A stretch of DNA of 64,000 bases. Source: Pogona vitticeps. Its lineage: Eukaryota > Chordata > Lepidosauria > Squamata > Agamidae. Shown here piece after piece: positions 45,101 through 64,000 of the stretch. The stretch is taken from NCBI RefSeq assembly GCF_051106095.1, contig NC_135783.1, positions 62,616,447 to 62,680,446 of the forward strand. Direction: 5' to 3'. Positions within the stretch are counted from its first letter, which is position 1. Each line of letters opens with the position of its first letter. The translations under genes were made by a program, and so were the position numbers. The notes under the pieces are model-generated. The model did no database searches, was not told the DNA's origin, and saw nothing but the letters and a program-made list of their open reading frames with translations.

Positions 45101-47898
45101 GGCACTTCCCAGGCACTTCTCCAACTTTGCAACAGCAATTTAGTTCTTAGTCAGTTTTTGCTAGAATTGGTTTTAAATTTCAGTTGTGTGTCTTAATTGC
45201 ATAAGAAAGTCTTGTATCAAATATTTTTGCTTCCTGGAATATTTCTTTTCACATCATTGGAGACTGTTTCTTTTTCATGCCCCAGTATTTAAAGACTGTT
45301 CAGGCATCAGAGAATCGGTTTTCAAGCAAGCCAGAAAGTCTTAAAGGTGCTGCTTTGATGCAGTTTTCATGCTGTTCCAGTGCTACAGTGTTTGCTAGCT
45401 TATCAATTGTTTTGATTGTGTAAATGCTTGAAATGCATCGCCATATCAAATGGTAAACCAATGTTTACCAGCACTGGACTTTCTTCAGCAGTTTTCCTGC
45501 TTGACCTTTCCTTTGTCGTTTCTACTCTAAGGAAGATAGTCATGATTATTTTTTACTTTTGAGCCCATGAATCAGGAATACATTTTACAGCAGCTGGAAA
45601 AGCAGTATAACGCTTCATATTTGTAAGTTCATTTTAAAACGCTCATGATGCTTGATCCCATGTTTCCCTTGTAAATGAGAAGATTTTTGTTTGCCCCAGT
45701 TAGCGTGTGTTCCATGTTTTTGAACTCCAAAAGTAAACTTGCATCATTTGGAAGATAGAGCATGCTTGTTTTCCATAGCTGCAGAGGCTAGGACCCACAC
45801 TAGTGGATTTAAATTACAAGGAGATTTTGAGTAAATTGTAAGAATAATTTCTTGGCAGTAAGAGCTATTGAGCAGTGAAATTGCCTGTCTTGAAGGTCAT
45901 GGTCTCTTCTTTACTGGTAGTTGTCAAACAGAGGTTGGATGGCCATCTGTTGTAGATTTCCTGCATTGGCAGAGATTGTACTTGATGACCAAGCTTTAAA
46001 ATTCTGATTGTAATGAGCTGTCAAAGCAAGTCCTCTCTTTTTATCCCATGTGGACACTTGGGATCAGATTTGCATAGTGACACTGCTGGGCATGCCTGTT
46101 GAAGATGACAGCATTGTAGTCCAAGGAAAGACTCACACTGACAAAGATGCTTTAAAAAGTGTATGTGTGTGTGACTGAAGAATAAATTGTAGTATGGAGG
46201 TGGATTCTGCAGCTTGAAAAACTACTTGTTAATATATTCTGGGATTGTTTTAGTAACTACATTTTCCTCTATATGTTTAGCGTTTCGCTGCTGTAATTAT
46301 GAGAATAAGAGAGCCACGAACTACAGCTCTCATATTTAGCTCTGGGAAGATGGTGTGTACAGGAGCTAAAAGGTATGTATTTAGTATAACTGACCTTTTC
46401 TTAAGACATGGGTTACTATCTAACTAACAATCAGGTTTGTCATATGAACATTATTTGTATTTGCTTGGTAAAGTTACGATTCTGCTTTTATTTATTGCAG
46501 TGAGGAGCAATCCAGGCTAGCAGCCAGAAAGTATGCTAGAGTTGTGCAGAAGTTGGGCTTTCCAGCCAAATTTTTGGATTTTAAGATTCAGAATATGGTG
46601 GGCAGCTGTGATGTAAAATTTCCTATCCGGCTTGAGGGACTGGTCCTCACACATCAACAGTTTAGTAGGTAAGTAAAGGGTTTTTTGGTTATGGTTGTTG
46701 TATGTTGGATAAAAGCATTATGTCTCCTGTTTTTGTCTGCTTAACAGACCTGATCTTATGTCTTCCATCATATCCTGAACTCCATGAAGGTAAAGTAGAT
46801 TTGGCTGTGGGTCACTGTCATCCCTTTGTCAATATAGCAAACTGTCCTCTGTTTAGAAGAGATACTTAAATACCTCATGAGTCAAAATCCAGTAGCTAGT
46901 CCCAGTTGGATTAGATTTACTGAATCAACTGCTGAATGTGAGTCAACGCATGTTCTCCATCATTCAGTGGGTCCACTCCAATTGGGACTAACCTTTAGAT
47001 TCCCATCAGTAGTTGCTTAATCAAAGGAGTTGCTAGCTGAGTCGCAATCGAAGTCTGCAATTCACTTTTGCACTATATAGACATACTTTTAAATGCCCCA
47101 AATCTGTGTACAAAGTTCTTAACGGGGAAGAGTGAAGCAGCTTGAACCACATTTCATAATTACTGTTGTAATCTTGTATATTTGGCTTGAAACGTATCTT
47201 TTGAAATATTAAAAGGTTTAATGTAACCAAAAAAAATCAGCTTGTGACAGTTGAATGTTTGTTTTCATTTTTTTAATACCCCATCAACTCATATTAGCTA
47301 CTATGTTTATACATTTTACCTTCTTGTTTATCTTTTCTTACAGTTATGAGCCAGAGTTATTTCCTGGCTTAATTTACCGAATGATCAAACCAAGAATTGT
47401 CCTGCTTATATTTGTTTCTGGGAAGGTAGTTCTTACTGGTAAGTCTTACAAACACTGATTACTGAGATTGTAAAATTAATGGCAGTCCAATTTGTTAATG
47501 TATTAGCTTTGGCATTGTGTAGTTTTGAGCTTTTGTTGTGGCCAGATGTTAAGGAGATTATGGCTGCACAAGGCAAAGGGTGGGGAAGCCTTGCACCTTC
47601 TTCCAGAGTATAATGGCCATTCCTAGAAGCTTGTGGGAGAGGAATTGGACATTTTCAGGCAGAAAACCCTGATGGGACTATTAAAAAGTCCCTAGTGAAG
47701 CCATGTAGCATAAAGTCTGCACTCTAGCAACTACGTGTCATATAATGAGGAAGAAACCAGCAATAATGTCCAGTGTTTATAGAAAATAGTTACATTAGTT
47801 TTAACCTTTGTCTTCTAGGTGCAAAAGTCAGAGCTGAAATTTATGAAGCGTTTGAAAATATATATCCTATTTTAAAGGGATTCAGAAAGACAACGTAA
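42062..47898 (+). CDS. TBP: TATA-box-binding protein, seven coding exons
   Basis: Coding exons: 42062-42115, 43047-43384, 44031-44118, 46281-46372, 46501-46668, 47344-47438 and 47819-47898. They sum to 915 nt, 304 residues plus stop. TBP is the DNA-binding core of TFIID and also serves Pol I (SL1) and Pol III (TFIIIB). The N-terminal part (about residues 1-124) begins [18 protein letters not shown] and holds a glutamine run and a Thr/Pro-rich stretch ([13 protein letters not shown]). The C-terminal 180 residues form the saddle: two direct repeats marked by [16 protein letters not shown] and [17 protein letters not shown], with the DNA-intercalating Phe residues present. The glutamine run is only eight residues after RQ-type context, against about 38 in human, which accounts for most of the 35-residue length difference. 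All splice sites are GT/AG and in phase. The start ATG is in the second exon, after 180 nt of 5' UTR. Confidence 0.98.
43047..43384 (+). CDS. TBP: TBP exon 3: N-terminal domain with glutamine run
   Basis: Begins [20 protein letters not shown] and ends at VPQL plus two bases of a Gln codon, before donor gtacgt. The glutamine run (about 43163-43189) is coded CAG CAG, five CAA, CAG, followed by three Ala codons and two more Gln. The frame remains open into the intron for about 30 codons; this is read-through, not exon. Confidence 0.95.
44031..44118 (+). CDS. TBP: TBP exon 4
   Basis: Encodes [20 protein letters not shown] and on to NAEYNPK, the first strand and helix of the saddle. Acceptor tctttag, donor gtaagg. 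Confidence 0.96.
44756..44895. mobile_element. Short palindromic hAT MITE
   Basis: CAGTGGTTCCCAGCCTTAAG and inverse AACCACTT at the right end, with the tggactgcaattcccagaag core shared with 62700-62837. TTCTAGTG on the left is echoed as TTCTGTAGTG on the right. Confidence 0.72.
45840..46010 (+). mobile_element. CR1 LINE 3' fragment in TBP intron 4
   Basis: Translates to [10 protein letters not shown]-, then QTEVGWPSV- and VLDDQ-like stretches typical of the last part of CR1 ORF2. Truncated. Confidence 0.6.
46281..46372 (+). CDS. TBP: TBP exon 5
   Basis: Encodes [20 protein letters not shown] and on to GAK, including the first-repeat stirrup Phe. Acceptor gtttag, donor gtatgt after two bases of a Ser codon. 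Confidence 0.96.
46501..46668 (+). CDS. TBP: TBP exon 6
   Basis: Encodes [20 protein letters not shown] and on to LVLTHQQFS, joining the two saddle repeats. Acceptor ttgcag, donor gtaagt, phase 2. Confidence 0.96.
47344..47438 (+). CDS. TBP: TBP exon 7
   Basis: Encodes [20 protein letters not shown] and on to FVSGKVVLT, the second saddle repeat. Acceptor cttacag, donor gtaagt. Confidence 0.96.
47819..47898 (+). CDS. TBP: TBP exon 8 (last) with stop
   Basis: Encodes [20 protein letters not shown] then FRKTT and TAA at 47896-47898, identical to the end of mammalian TBP. The 3' UTR follows. Confidence 0.96.
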
Positions 47899-48590
47899 CA
47901 GGTTCTTGTGCTTATCTAGGAAATTGGGGCACACTTTAAAAGGTATTATGACACAGCAGTAAAAGGAGATGTACAGACTTGCAACATCAGGACTTGGGAG
48001 TATTTTCCCAGTTAGTGCCTATTTCCCTGGATCTTTTTGGAAAGGGAAATCCTCATTGCGTGTTATATCTGTACTGAACTACTGTGAGTTGCTTCGTTGC
48101 ACTCTCCTTTGAGAAACAAGCCAGTTTATTTATATGTTTAGCTTTTAAAGTTTTAACTGCTTTGTTTCCCTTTTTTAAAAAAAATCTGGGTCTCATGCCG
48201 GCAAATTAAACTGTGTTATCCAAAAGTTAAAATTTTTTGGTTATAGTATTCTTTTAACCAGAAGTTTTATAATTGGAAAATGTAATTCTAGTCTTTCAGC
48301 TGTTCTTTCACATTCCCTTTGCCAGTGTTCAGCAGGACAGTAACTTGCTATTGAAAAGAAATGCCTGTATATAGTCCTAATTTGGGGAGCAGTTGGAGTT
48401 CTAAATGTGTAATTAATGCTGATTATGAAACTTGAGAATTAAATCTGAAATAGTATCACTTTATCAATTGATTTGCTTATGCTGCTGTTTTAATGTATTA
48501 AATGCATGCCTGTAGCTTCAATGTATTGAACTGTTTTTATAAGATTTTTCTTAACAATCCAGTATTAAAGGAATGTGTTTTGTCATTTAA
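47899..48590 (+). other. TBP: TBP 3' UTR with candidate poly(A) signal
   Basis: AT-rich untranslated sequence. An ATTAAA at 48564-48569 is followed within 40 nt by GT-rich sequence (gtgtctgtgtttc), a usual arrangement for cleavage. Earlier ATTAAA hexamers near 48205 and 48497 could give shorter forms. Confidence 0.55.
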
Positions 48591-48970
48591 ACAGTGTCTG
48601 TGTTTCTTAAAGTACTATAGTAAACAAATTTAGTATATACTTAGTTTAGGTCTTGTCAATTCATGTGGACAAAAAGAGCAGATTTGCACCCCATGTATTT
48701 TGCAGATAAGGATTTTTAAATGGTTAATTTGTTATCAATTCTCCTTACTTGATATCTTGATGGTGTAGAAGAGGGCAAACATGCTCCTTCACTAAATATA
48801 GAGGCGCTGGAGAATACAGCTTTTGATCCGGAAGGAAAATTTCAATTTACTGTGTATTTCTTAAGCAGTTTTAACTTTTTTAGCGCTGCCACGGATAATT
48901 AATCTGACACAATCCTTTCCTGCTATTTTATGGGTTTTTTTCTGTAAATGTTCACTCTGCTTCTCAATTA
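48591..48970. other. Intergenic, nothing recognised
   Basis: AT-rich sequence between the TBP poly(A) region and the SINE at 48972. Confidence 0.4.
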
Positions 48971-48971
48971 T

Positions 48972-49222
48972 TGGCCTCGTGGCGCAGTGGTTAAAATGCT
49001 GTACTGCAGCTAAAACTGTGCTCACGACCTGGGGTTCAAATCCCAGGTAGCCAGCTCAAGGTTGACTCAGCCTTCCATCCTTCCGAGGTCGGTAAAATGA
49101 GTACCCAGCTTGCTGGGGGGGGCAATGTGTAGCCTGTATAATTAAAATTGTAAACCGCCCGGAGAGTGCTTGTAGCGCTATGGGGCGGTATACAAGTCCA
49201 ATAAATAAATAAATAAATATAT
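48972..49222 (+). mobile_element. tRNA-derived SINE, squamate type
   Basis: Pol III A box TGGCGCAGTGG at 48980-48990 and B box GGTTCAAATCC at 49033-49043. The body has ctcagccttccatccttccg and ggtaaaatgagtacccagc, as in abundant lizard and snake SINEs. The tail gtaaaccgcccggagag, then ggggcggtatacaagtc and (AAAT)n resembles the L2-like LINE tails in this window. Confidence 0.88.
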
Positions 49223-49976
49223 CTAGACCAAAGGTGCCATGCAAGTGGACTAGCTCCATATTTGTTTCTCTAGGTCTCATTTCATCAACTAGGATGTGCA
49301 TCTAATGGCAAGGTGTCAATTTAATGCACTTGAATGAGATGCATGCTCTCCTAGACAGTCAGGAGAACCTGCACTGGAAGCAGTATAGTGTTACTATTCA
49401 AACCTGGTAGCCTCAACATCAAAGGCTGCCAGCAGTTCTGGACAAGCCGAATTTATTCATTTTTCTGCTTACTGTGGTCAGAAGGATGATATCTGACTTA
49501 AAGAACTTTTCCCAAAGAATGAATTTGATGTCTTATTGTTTCTTCTCACTGATGGAAGTAGTGTTTCTGGGGATGTAAAACTTGGCTTTGACAAGGCTTT
49601 TACTCTCAAAGGTTAGGGAAGCATACAAGCATGTGTGGGCAGAACGTAGATTAGGATCTATCCAAAAGTCCCTGAGTTCAATCAGCATCAGATCCACAAA
49701 GGTTCCTTAATTTTCTCAGTTGTTGAACAGGAATGACAGTACTGCTCATCTCCCACTCTAAACCAGGCTGTTAAAATTATGGATGGATCTGGTTTGAAAA
49801 ATAATTAATTTCAGTTCTGAACACTGAAAGAACTCCCAATATTTGTTCTAAAGAGTGGTCATTTGTGGTCTTCTAGTTCTGAACTGAAACTCCTATAGCC
49901 CCTTAGCACTCTTTGGTGCTCAGGGCTAACGTGCATGCATACAAGACACATACAGAGGACTATAGGTACCCACGTC

Positions 49977-50489
49977 TGTTACATACAGCACTGATGTTAC
50001 CTGTCTGTCATGGGTTTGGAGGGAAAGTTCCATCCTATGGGGAGTGGAAGGCGGGACATCAGGAGGAGGGGCTGTACTGTATATATATGTGGAGCGTGTG
50101 TGGAGAAGTTAGGAGAAGCTGGAGAAGAGCTGAGAGAAGAAGCTTGAGTGGGAGTCTGTGTGTCAGACAGGGTACTACTGTGTGTCAGTCAGTACCAACC
50201 TGATAGGTTCAGGTGTCTGTAGGGTTAGCCAGAACTGATAGGTTCAGGGTCTGTGCTTCAAGTTAAGTGTTCTGTGTGAACCAAACTGTGTGTATGTATG
50301 ATTGAGACTAAGCCACGTTACTGTATCTTATTCACTTGATCCTTTTATTTTTCCCTGTGTGTTATTTAATAAACCTTGTTCTTTTATTTGTTAAAAATCC
50401 ATCCCTGGTCTGTGTGACTTCTTATAGGGAATGGTTGGTGGCAGCTTAGTGAAACTGTGGCATATCCCAGTAGGTCTGGGTTTGTCACA
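49977..50489 (+). repeat. 5' LTR of the gypsy element
   Basis: 513 bp, with a TATATATATG box near 50080 and an AATAAA near 50369 as expected for promoter and poly(A) signals. Confidence 0.93.
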
Positions 50490-53400
50490 TTGATTGGTGT
50501 CCAGCGTGTGGGATACGACTGGTTCAGTTGTCCAGTGGTCCAGCAAAGCCTTGGCAAGTGTGCCCAGAGCAAGGGGGGTCTAGTCAGGGACAATCTGAGG
50601 GCGCGTAGGTAATCTTCTAGGTGTACCTCACGGGGAGGTGCGCTAGTGGAAGAACATGCCAACTGGGGACTAGATTAGGGAGCTCTGAGGCAACTTGTTT
50701 TGGCGGGAAAAAAGCTGAGGCAAAACTGTGTAGTAGCAGTGATCTAGCCTGCCTGCTGAGAGGCCTAGCAGAGGGGGGTAGACTCTGGCTCGCAACTGTT
50801 GCAAGTTAGTGCTGAAGAACAGCAGTAATCTATAGAAAGCTGGTTCTGAGGCAAAAGAAAAAAAAAGTGGTCGCTTTATTTTGAGGCTTGACTTTTGAAA
50901 GCAGCCTGTTCTGGGGGGGGGGGATTATGCCCTTGACTCGAAGCCAAATGGCAGAAATGGGTGAAGTGAGGGAACCCCAGGTAGACCAAGGTTCTGAGGA
51001 TGAATTTGGCTCAGTGCAGGAGGACAGCACGGGAGAACAGAACCCAGAACTCAAAAAAATGCTCATAGCCCAACAGCATGAACTGAGGATGAGGCAATTT
51101 GAAATAGAGAGAATGGAAAGAGAAGAAAGATTGGAGAGAGAGAAAATGGCGTTTGAAACGGAGAGGGAGAGAGAGAAAATTGCTCTGGAAAAAGAAAGAA
51201 TGGCGTTTGAGTTAAGAAAATTGGAACTGATGAACCAGAACAATAATAACAATAGGGATTCTGAGGGAGGCCAATTGTCTAAAGCTGACCTGAAGAAATT
51301 CCCTGTGTACCACAAGGGAGATTGTCCTGAGGTGTTCTTTTCCCTCGTGGAAAGAGCGTTTGTGGACTTCTCAGTAAGGGAAACTGAGAAGATGACCATC
51401 ATGCGATCTTTAATCAGTGGCAGCCTTGCAGAAGTCTATGCAGAGATGCCAGAGGAACTGATGAAAGATTTTGCAGAGTTTAAAAAACTGGTGTTTGCCA
51501 GACATGGGATAAATGCGGAACAGCTGAGGCAAAGATTCAGGTCAATCACCAAGAAACCAGAGCAGACTTTTACCCAAGTGGGGGCCCAATTGGTGAGGCT
51601 GCTAGAGAAATGGCTATCTCAGGAGGGGACAGAGACCTTTCAGCAGCTCAAAGACTTGATAGCGCTGGAACAGTTCTATTCAGTCCTGCATGGGGAACTG
51701 AAATTCCAGGTGAGGGAAAGGAAACCGAAATCTGTGGCAGAAGCAGCCGAGATCGCAGATTTTATTTCCCAAATAAGAAAGCCCTTGGGTGAGGGGAAAT
51801 CGATGGGGAAACCTAAAGAAACCTACAGCAAGTACTCTCAGGGACCAGGGAAAAGCCAGCAAGGGGGAGGGGCCCATGGTGAAGGGAAGCCCTCAGACAT
51901 GAAACCAAGACCTCAGATTTTGGAGGGAAAACCAAAACAAGATGAGAAAGACTTAAAATATAGCAGAAAATGTTATTTCTGTCAGGGAAAGGGCCATCTA
52001 ATCTCAGAGTGTGAGAAATTAAAGCAGCTAAAAGGAATTGTGCCTCAGGATTCGAGTGGAACCAAGCCAAAAGCTGTGTTCTGTGTCCAGAAAGAGCAAA
52101 GCTCCTTGTCACTGAGGGAGCCTGTTGCCATGGCTACTCAATCTGGAACAGTTACATCTGCTGATCAGGCTGAGGAAAATGGTCCTCTTGTGGAGGTCAA
52201 GCGCTGCTTGCTCGTGAGAACAGATTCTCAGTTGTTTGAAACCGCAGGGGTGGACGTAGGAATACTTGACCATCAGTATCGGGGGCTGAGGGACACTTGT
52301 TCCCAGGTGACCCTGTGCCATCCAGATATTATTCCTAGGGAATATATAATCCCAAATGAGAGCATGAAGGTGGCAGGGATTGAGGGGCAGGTGATCTCAC
52401 TGCCAGTAGCGGAGGTACCTGTGAACTTTCAAGGCTGGAGGGGAGTTTGGCGGCTAGCGATTTCATCGACTCTGCCAGCAGCCGTGCTCGTGGGAAATGA
52501 CCTGGCTGAACATGTGAAACGGGTGCTAGTGATTACACGTTCACAAGCCACCGCGGGGACAGTTCAGGGGGGTACTGATGAGCCAGAGACGGAAGCAGAG
52601 GGGAATTCAGAAGCTGTGGTGGAAACCTTAACCACAGACAGCCGATTTGGCCAAGAGCAAAAGGCAGACGCCACTCTCCAAAAGTGTTTTGAACAGGTGA
52701 ATGACGCCCAGCTAACACCTGAAACCCCAGTGAGATTTCTAGAGAAAAAGGGGATTTTGTATAGAGAGACCCTGAGGAATATCTCAAAAGGGGGAGATGG
52801 GATCCGAAGTCAGCTAGTGGTACCTGAAAAGTATCGCCCCATGATCTTACAAAGGGGGCACTCTGACATGTTTGCTGCGCACTTAGGGGTGAACAAAACA
52901 CAGCAGAGAATCACACAGAATTTTTACTGGCCTGACATAGGGAAGCAGATCAGGGAGTTCTGTAAACAATGTGATGTATGTCAAAGGCAGGGGAATAGCC
53001 GCGACAGGACCAAAGCAAAGTTGTGCCCTTTGCCTGTGATTGACACTCCGTTCAAATGCATAGGGGTGGATATTGTGGGACCTTTGCCCAAGGCCACAAA
53101 GAGGGGGAACAGGTTCATTCTCACCATGGTGGACCATGCCACGAGGTACCCTGAAGCCATACCCTTGACTAACATTGAAACTAACACAGTGGCAGATGCC
53201 TTGGTGGGGTATATGTCCAGGATGGGATTTGCCTCAGAAATAATCACAGATTTGGGCGCATCGTTCACATCGAAGCTCATGAAACGGTTATGGCAAATCT
53301 GTGGAATTAAGCACAAGGAAACCACTGCCTATCACCCTGAAAGTAATGGGTTAACTGAGAAGTTCAATGGGACTCTAATGCGCATGGTTAGGGCTTACTT

Positions 53401-54729
53401 GGCAGAGAATCCAAACAATTGGGACCAGAAGCTGCAATCCCTTTTGTTTGCTTATCGATCAGTGCCACAAGCCAGTACCGGGTTCAGTCCGTTTGAACTT
53501 TTATTTGGGAGAAGGGTGAAAGGGCCCCTTGATTTGATCAAGCAAGAGTGGGAGCAGATCACCCAGGATGACCCACAAGACGTTGTGACATCTATAGACT
53601 CTTTAAGGAATGACCTAAAGAGAAACCTAGAGCTAGCAGCAGAGACCCTGCAAGCTCAAAAGGTCAGAAAGAAAGCTTGGGATGACCAGGAAGGCAGGGA
53701 GAGGCGCTTTAATCCAGGGGAGGAAGTGCTTTGGCCTAGGCTCTGCAAAGAGAACAAACTGCAGCTGGGTAGCCCAGAAATAAAATACTGGGGTCACATA
53801 GTAGGGGGAGGAGTGATAAAACCCCTAGAGGCCAAAATAGAAGCTGTTCGTGATTGGCCTAGACCCAACACCAAGAAAAAAGTCAAATCATTTCTTGGGT
53901 TGGTGGGCTACTACAGAAAGTTCATCCCGAGGTTTAGCGAGATTGCGGCTCCGCTGACCGATCTGACGAGGAAGAAGGCTGATGACCGCATCCCGTGGAC
54001 CAGCGACTGTGAGGAGGCGTTCCGGAGGTTGAAGGAGGCGCTCATCAATTATCCAGTGCTGCGTGCTCCAGACTTCGACCGGGAGTTCATCATCTACACC
54101 GATGCGTCTAACAGCGGGGTAGGAGCAGTTCTTTGCCAGGAGGATGAGAATGGTGACCAGCATCCAGTGTCCTACCTGAGTAGGAAACTCCAGAAAGGTG
54201 AGAGACATTTGGCAACCGTGGAAAAGGAGTGCCTGGCCATAGTCTACGCGATCCAGAAGGCCAAGCCTTACATCTGGGGAAGACATTTTATTCTGTGCAC
54301 TGACCATTCACCACTGCAATGGTTAAAGACAATGAAAACCCACAATAGTAAACTTACGAGGTGGGCTTTAAACCTGCAAGACTATGACTTTGAAGTGAAG
54401 GTGGTCAGAGGGTCAGTGAACTGTGTCGCTGACGCCTTGTCAAGAAGACCTGAAGAATGAAGACGGCGAAAGAAACATGGACTATGTATATATTTTGATG
54501 ACAAAAAGTCAAATGTGTCTGTTTATTAAACATGTTGGTTTGTATGAATAAAGGTAACTTGATGTATTGTTATTGGTAAATGTTTAAATGCCTAATAGAG
54601 TGTAAGTATAAGTAAGTATGGTATTGTATGTTATTATATGACTGTTTTTGTTTGTTTTGGGTCCAGGTTGTTTTTTGGTGAAAAGCACCTTAGCTTTCCC
54701 CCTACAAAACAACTTATAAAGAGGGGAGG

Positions 54730-55242
54730 TGTTACATACAGCACTGATGTTACCTGTCTGTCATGGGTTTGGAGGGAAAGTTCCATCCTATGGGGAGTGG
54801 AAGGCGGGACATCAGGAGGAGGGGCTGTACTGTATATATATGTGGAGCGTGTGTGGAGAAGTTAGGAGAAGCTGGAGAAGAGCTGAGAGAAGAAGCTTGA
54901 GTGGGAGTCTGTGTGTCAGACAGGGTACTACTGTGTGTCAGTCAGTACCAACCTGATAGGTTCAGGTGTCTGAAGGGTTAGCCAGAACTGATAGGTTCAG
55001 GGTCTGTGCTTCAAGTTAAGTGTTCTGTGTGAACCAAACTGTGTGTATGTATGATTGAGACTAAGCCACGTTACTGTATCTTATTCACTTGATCCTTTTA
55101 TTTTTCCCTGTGTGTTATTTAATAAACCTTGTTCTTTTATTTGTTAAAAATCCATCCCTGGTCTGTGTGACTTCTTATAGGGAATGGTTGGTGGCAGCTT
55201 AGTGAAACTGTGGCATATCCCAGTAGGTCTGGGTTTGTCACA
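54730..55242 (+). repeat. 3' LTR of the gypsy element
   Basis: Same length as the 5' LTR and essentially identical. Preceded by aaagaggggagg, the probable polypurine tract. Confidence 0.93.
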
Positions 55243-55349
55243 ACGTCTACTCTAGATATGGCTTCCCTCTTTTGCATCCAATGTTCTGTGGATCATGGGG
55301 TTCAAGTAACAAGTCAGCTTACAAGTGTGAGGTTTACCCACTGACAGGG

Positions 55350-55530
55350 CAGTCAGCATGATATATGCTGCCTAGAGTGGTCTTTTAGGCCAGATGAGCA
55401 GGGTATAAATCAAATAAATAATAATAATAATAATAATATATTAAAACAAACGCCTAGAGTGGTCGAAATGACCAGATAGGCAGGGTATAAATGGAATGAA
55501 TTAATTAATGAATAAAATAATGTGCAAGGT
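55350..55530 (+). mobile_element. Two worn L2/CR1-group LINE tails with AT-rich microsatellites
   Basis: Two successive copies of cctagagtggtc-, then gcagggtataaat-type tails, ending in (AATA)n and AATGAATTAATT runs. Confidence 0.55.
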
Positions 55531-55841
55531 ATGTGCTCCTTTTTTCCCATCACGCTTCATCAGCCTATAGAGTCTTGGATGCTGATACTCAATGGGCAGA
55601 CATAATTAAGTCAGGGGCTTGAAGAAAAAAAATGTTGGCCATGAGACTGTTAAAATTTTCACTACAGTGAAACTGCTTATCTCATCTTTTCACTAATGGG
55701 ACAATGTTCATTTCCTTTGTCCAAGCTGCTTGATGGAGATGCTGCACACTTAAAGACTTCTTAAATAGAGTATATGACACATTGTATGATACTGAAGAAT
55801 GCAAACCTGCTGTTTAAATGTTAGAAGTTTAATTCTAGAAA

Positions 55842-63668
<7,827 letters not shown>

Positions 63669-64000
63669 CTTGAAAGAGGGGAAAAATATGAAATGACTTA
63701 TTACATGAAAGAGAAACTAGGACATACTTCTGAGTTAAACTCCATGACCCTTTGGATCCCATCCAGCTGTCACAACAATTCTGTCACAGTCGAAGTCAAG
63801 TTACGCTGACATCCTCCATCCCACTTATTCATTTTTATTTACCCAGGAATCCATTCTTTAAGAATCAGGGCGCTTCCCTCACATATCGCTTCTGCCCCAA
63901 TCTACAACCATGTTGACTACGGATGATGGGAGCTGTAGTTCCCCACATCTGCAGGGTTCGGAATGGTTGGCATACCGATCCTCGGTTCAACGGACCAACA
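63669..64000 (-). other. PDCD2 intron 1 (partial), nothing recognised
   Basis: Sequence upstream of the exon 2 acceptor on the minus strand, without any match to the PDCD2 first exon. The gene start is outside the window. Confidence 0.7.

Larger units (their letters stand above)
49977..55242 (+). mobile_element. Ty3/gypsy LTR retrotransposon, Gmr1-like domain order, young but broken
   Basis: LTRs at 49977-50489 and 54730-55242 (513 bp each, TG...CA ends, about one difference between them) are flanked by the 5-bp target duplication ACGTC at 49972-49976 and 55243-55247. A purine tract precedes the 3' LTR. One long open frame (50888-54460) contains, in order, a Gag-like coiled region, a CCHC zinc knuckle, a presumed protease region, integrase (HHCC and DDE core) and then a reverse-transcriptase C-terminal part with RNase H. 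Integrase before RT/RNase H is the order of Gmr1-like Ty3/gypsy elements of vertebrates. The RT catalytic core is not found, so the element looks broken by about one large loss and is probably non-autonomous. The near-identical LTRs mean a recent insertion. Confidence 0.93.

Noticed and set aside
49909-50203. 96-codon plus-strand frame and its near twin at 54729-54956
   Set aside because: Both lie in the two LTRs and simply repeat each other.
50830-51402. 190-codon minus-strand frame
   Set aside because: Antisense shadow of the Gag-like part of the gypsy element; Ser/Leu-rich as expected from such a shadow.

Overview
This is nuclear DNA from a vertebrate, most likely a squamate reptile (lizard or snake). 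It carries spliced genes in the order PSMB1 (minus), TBP (plus), PDCD2 (minus), the same order and orientation as human 6q27. The repeat content also fits a squamate: BovB LINEs, CR1 and L2-like LINEs, tRNA-derived SINEs of lizard/snake type, hAT and mariner MITEs, a Tc1 transposon and a young Ty3/gypsy element. Species cannot be told from the sequence.

Layout: 1-22.8 kb is intergenic, with repeat relics (BovB at about 1.64-2.88 and 20.53-22.30 kb, MITEs, CR1/L2 pieces) and no exon I could recognise. PSMB1 occupies 31.8 down to 22.9 kb in six coding exons, 239 codons. About 31.8-33.3 kb is a CpG-rich divergent promoter shared by PSMB1 and TBP. TBP runs from about 32.7 to 48.6 kb: one non-coding first exon, a 9 kb first intron full of mobile DNA, and seven coding exons giving exactly 304 codons plus stop. 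A young LTR retrotransposon (49,977-55,242, with a 5-bp target duplication) lies between the 3' ends of TBP and PDCD2. PDCD2 fills the rest, read right to left; exons 2-6 are present and exon 1 lies beyond the right edge.

The three genes are housekeeping genes: a structural subunit of the 20S proteasome, the TATA-binding protein of general transcription, and a chaperone-like factor for the small ribosomal subunit. The exons were assembled from splice sites, reading phase and protein identity. Summed coding lengths are multiples of three for PSMB1 (720 nt) and TBP (915 nt), and every junction phase agrees in PDCD2.

Most of what is unusual lies in the mobile DNA: a 543-bp, about 99% identical duplication within TBP intron 1 whose second copy splits a LINE reading frame; a family of long palindromic repeats with two copies; a Tc1 element with intact ends and one nonsense codon; an LTR element with copia-like domain order; and a LINE and SINE that share a 3' tail. 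I saw no CRISPR array, operon or other prokaryotic system.
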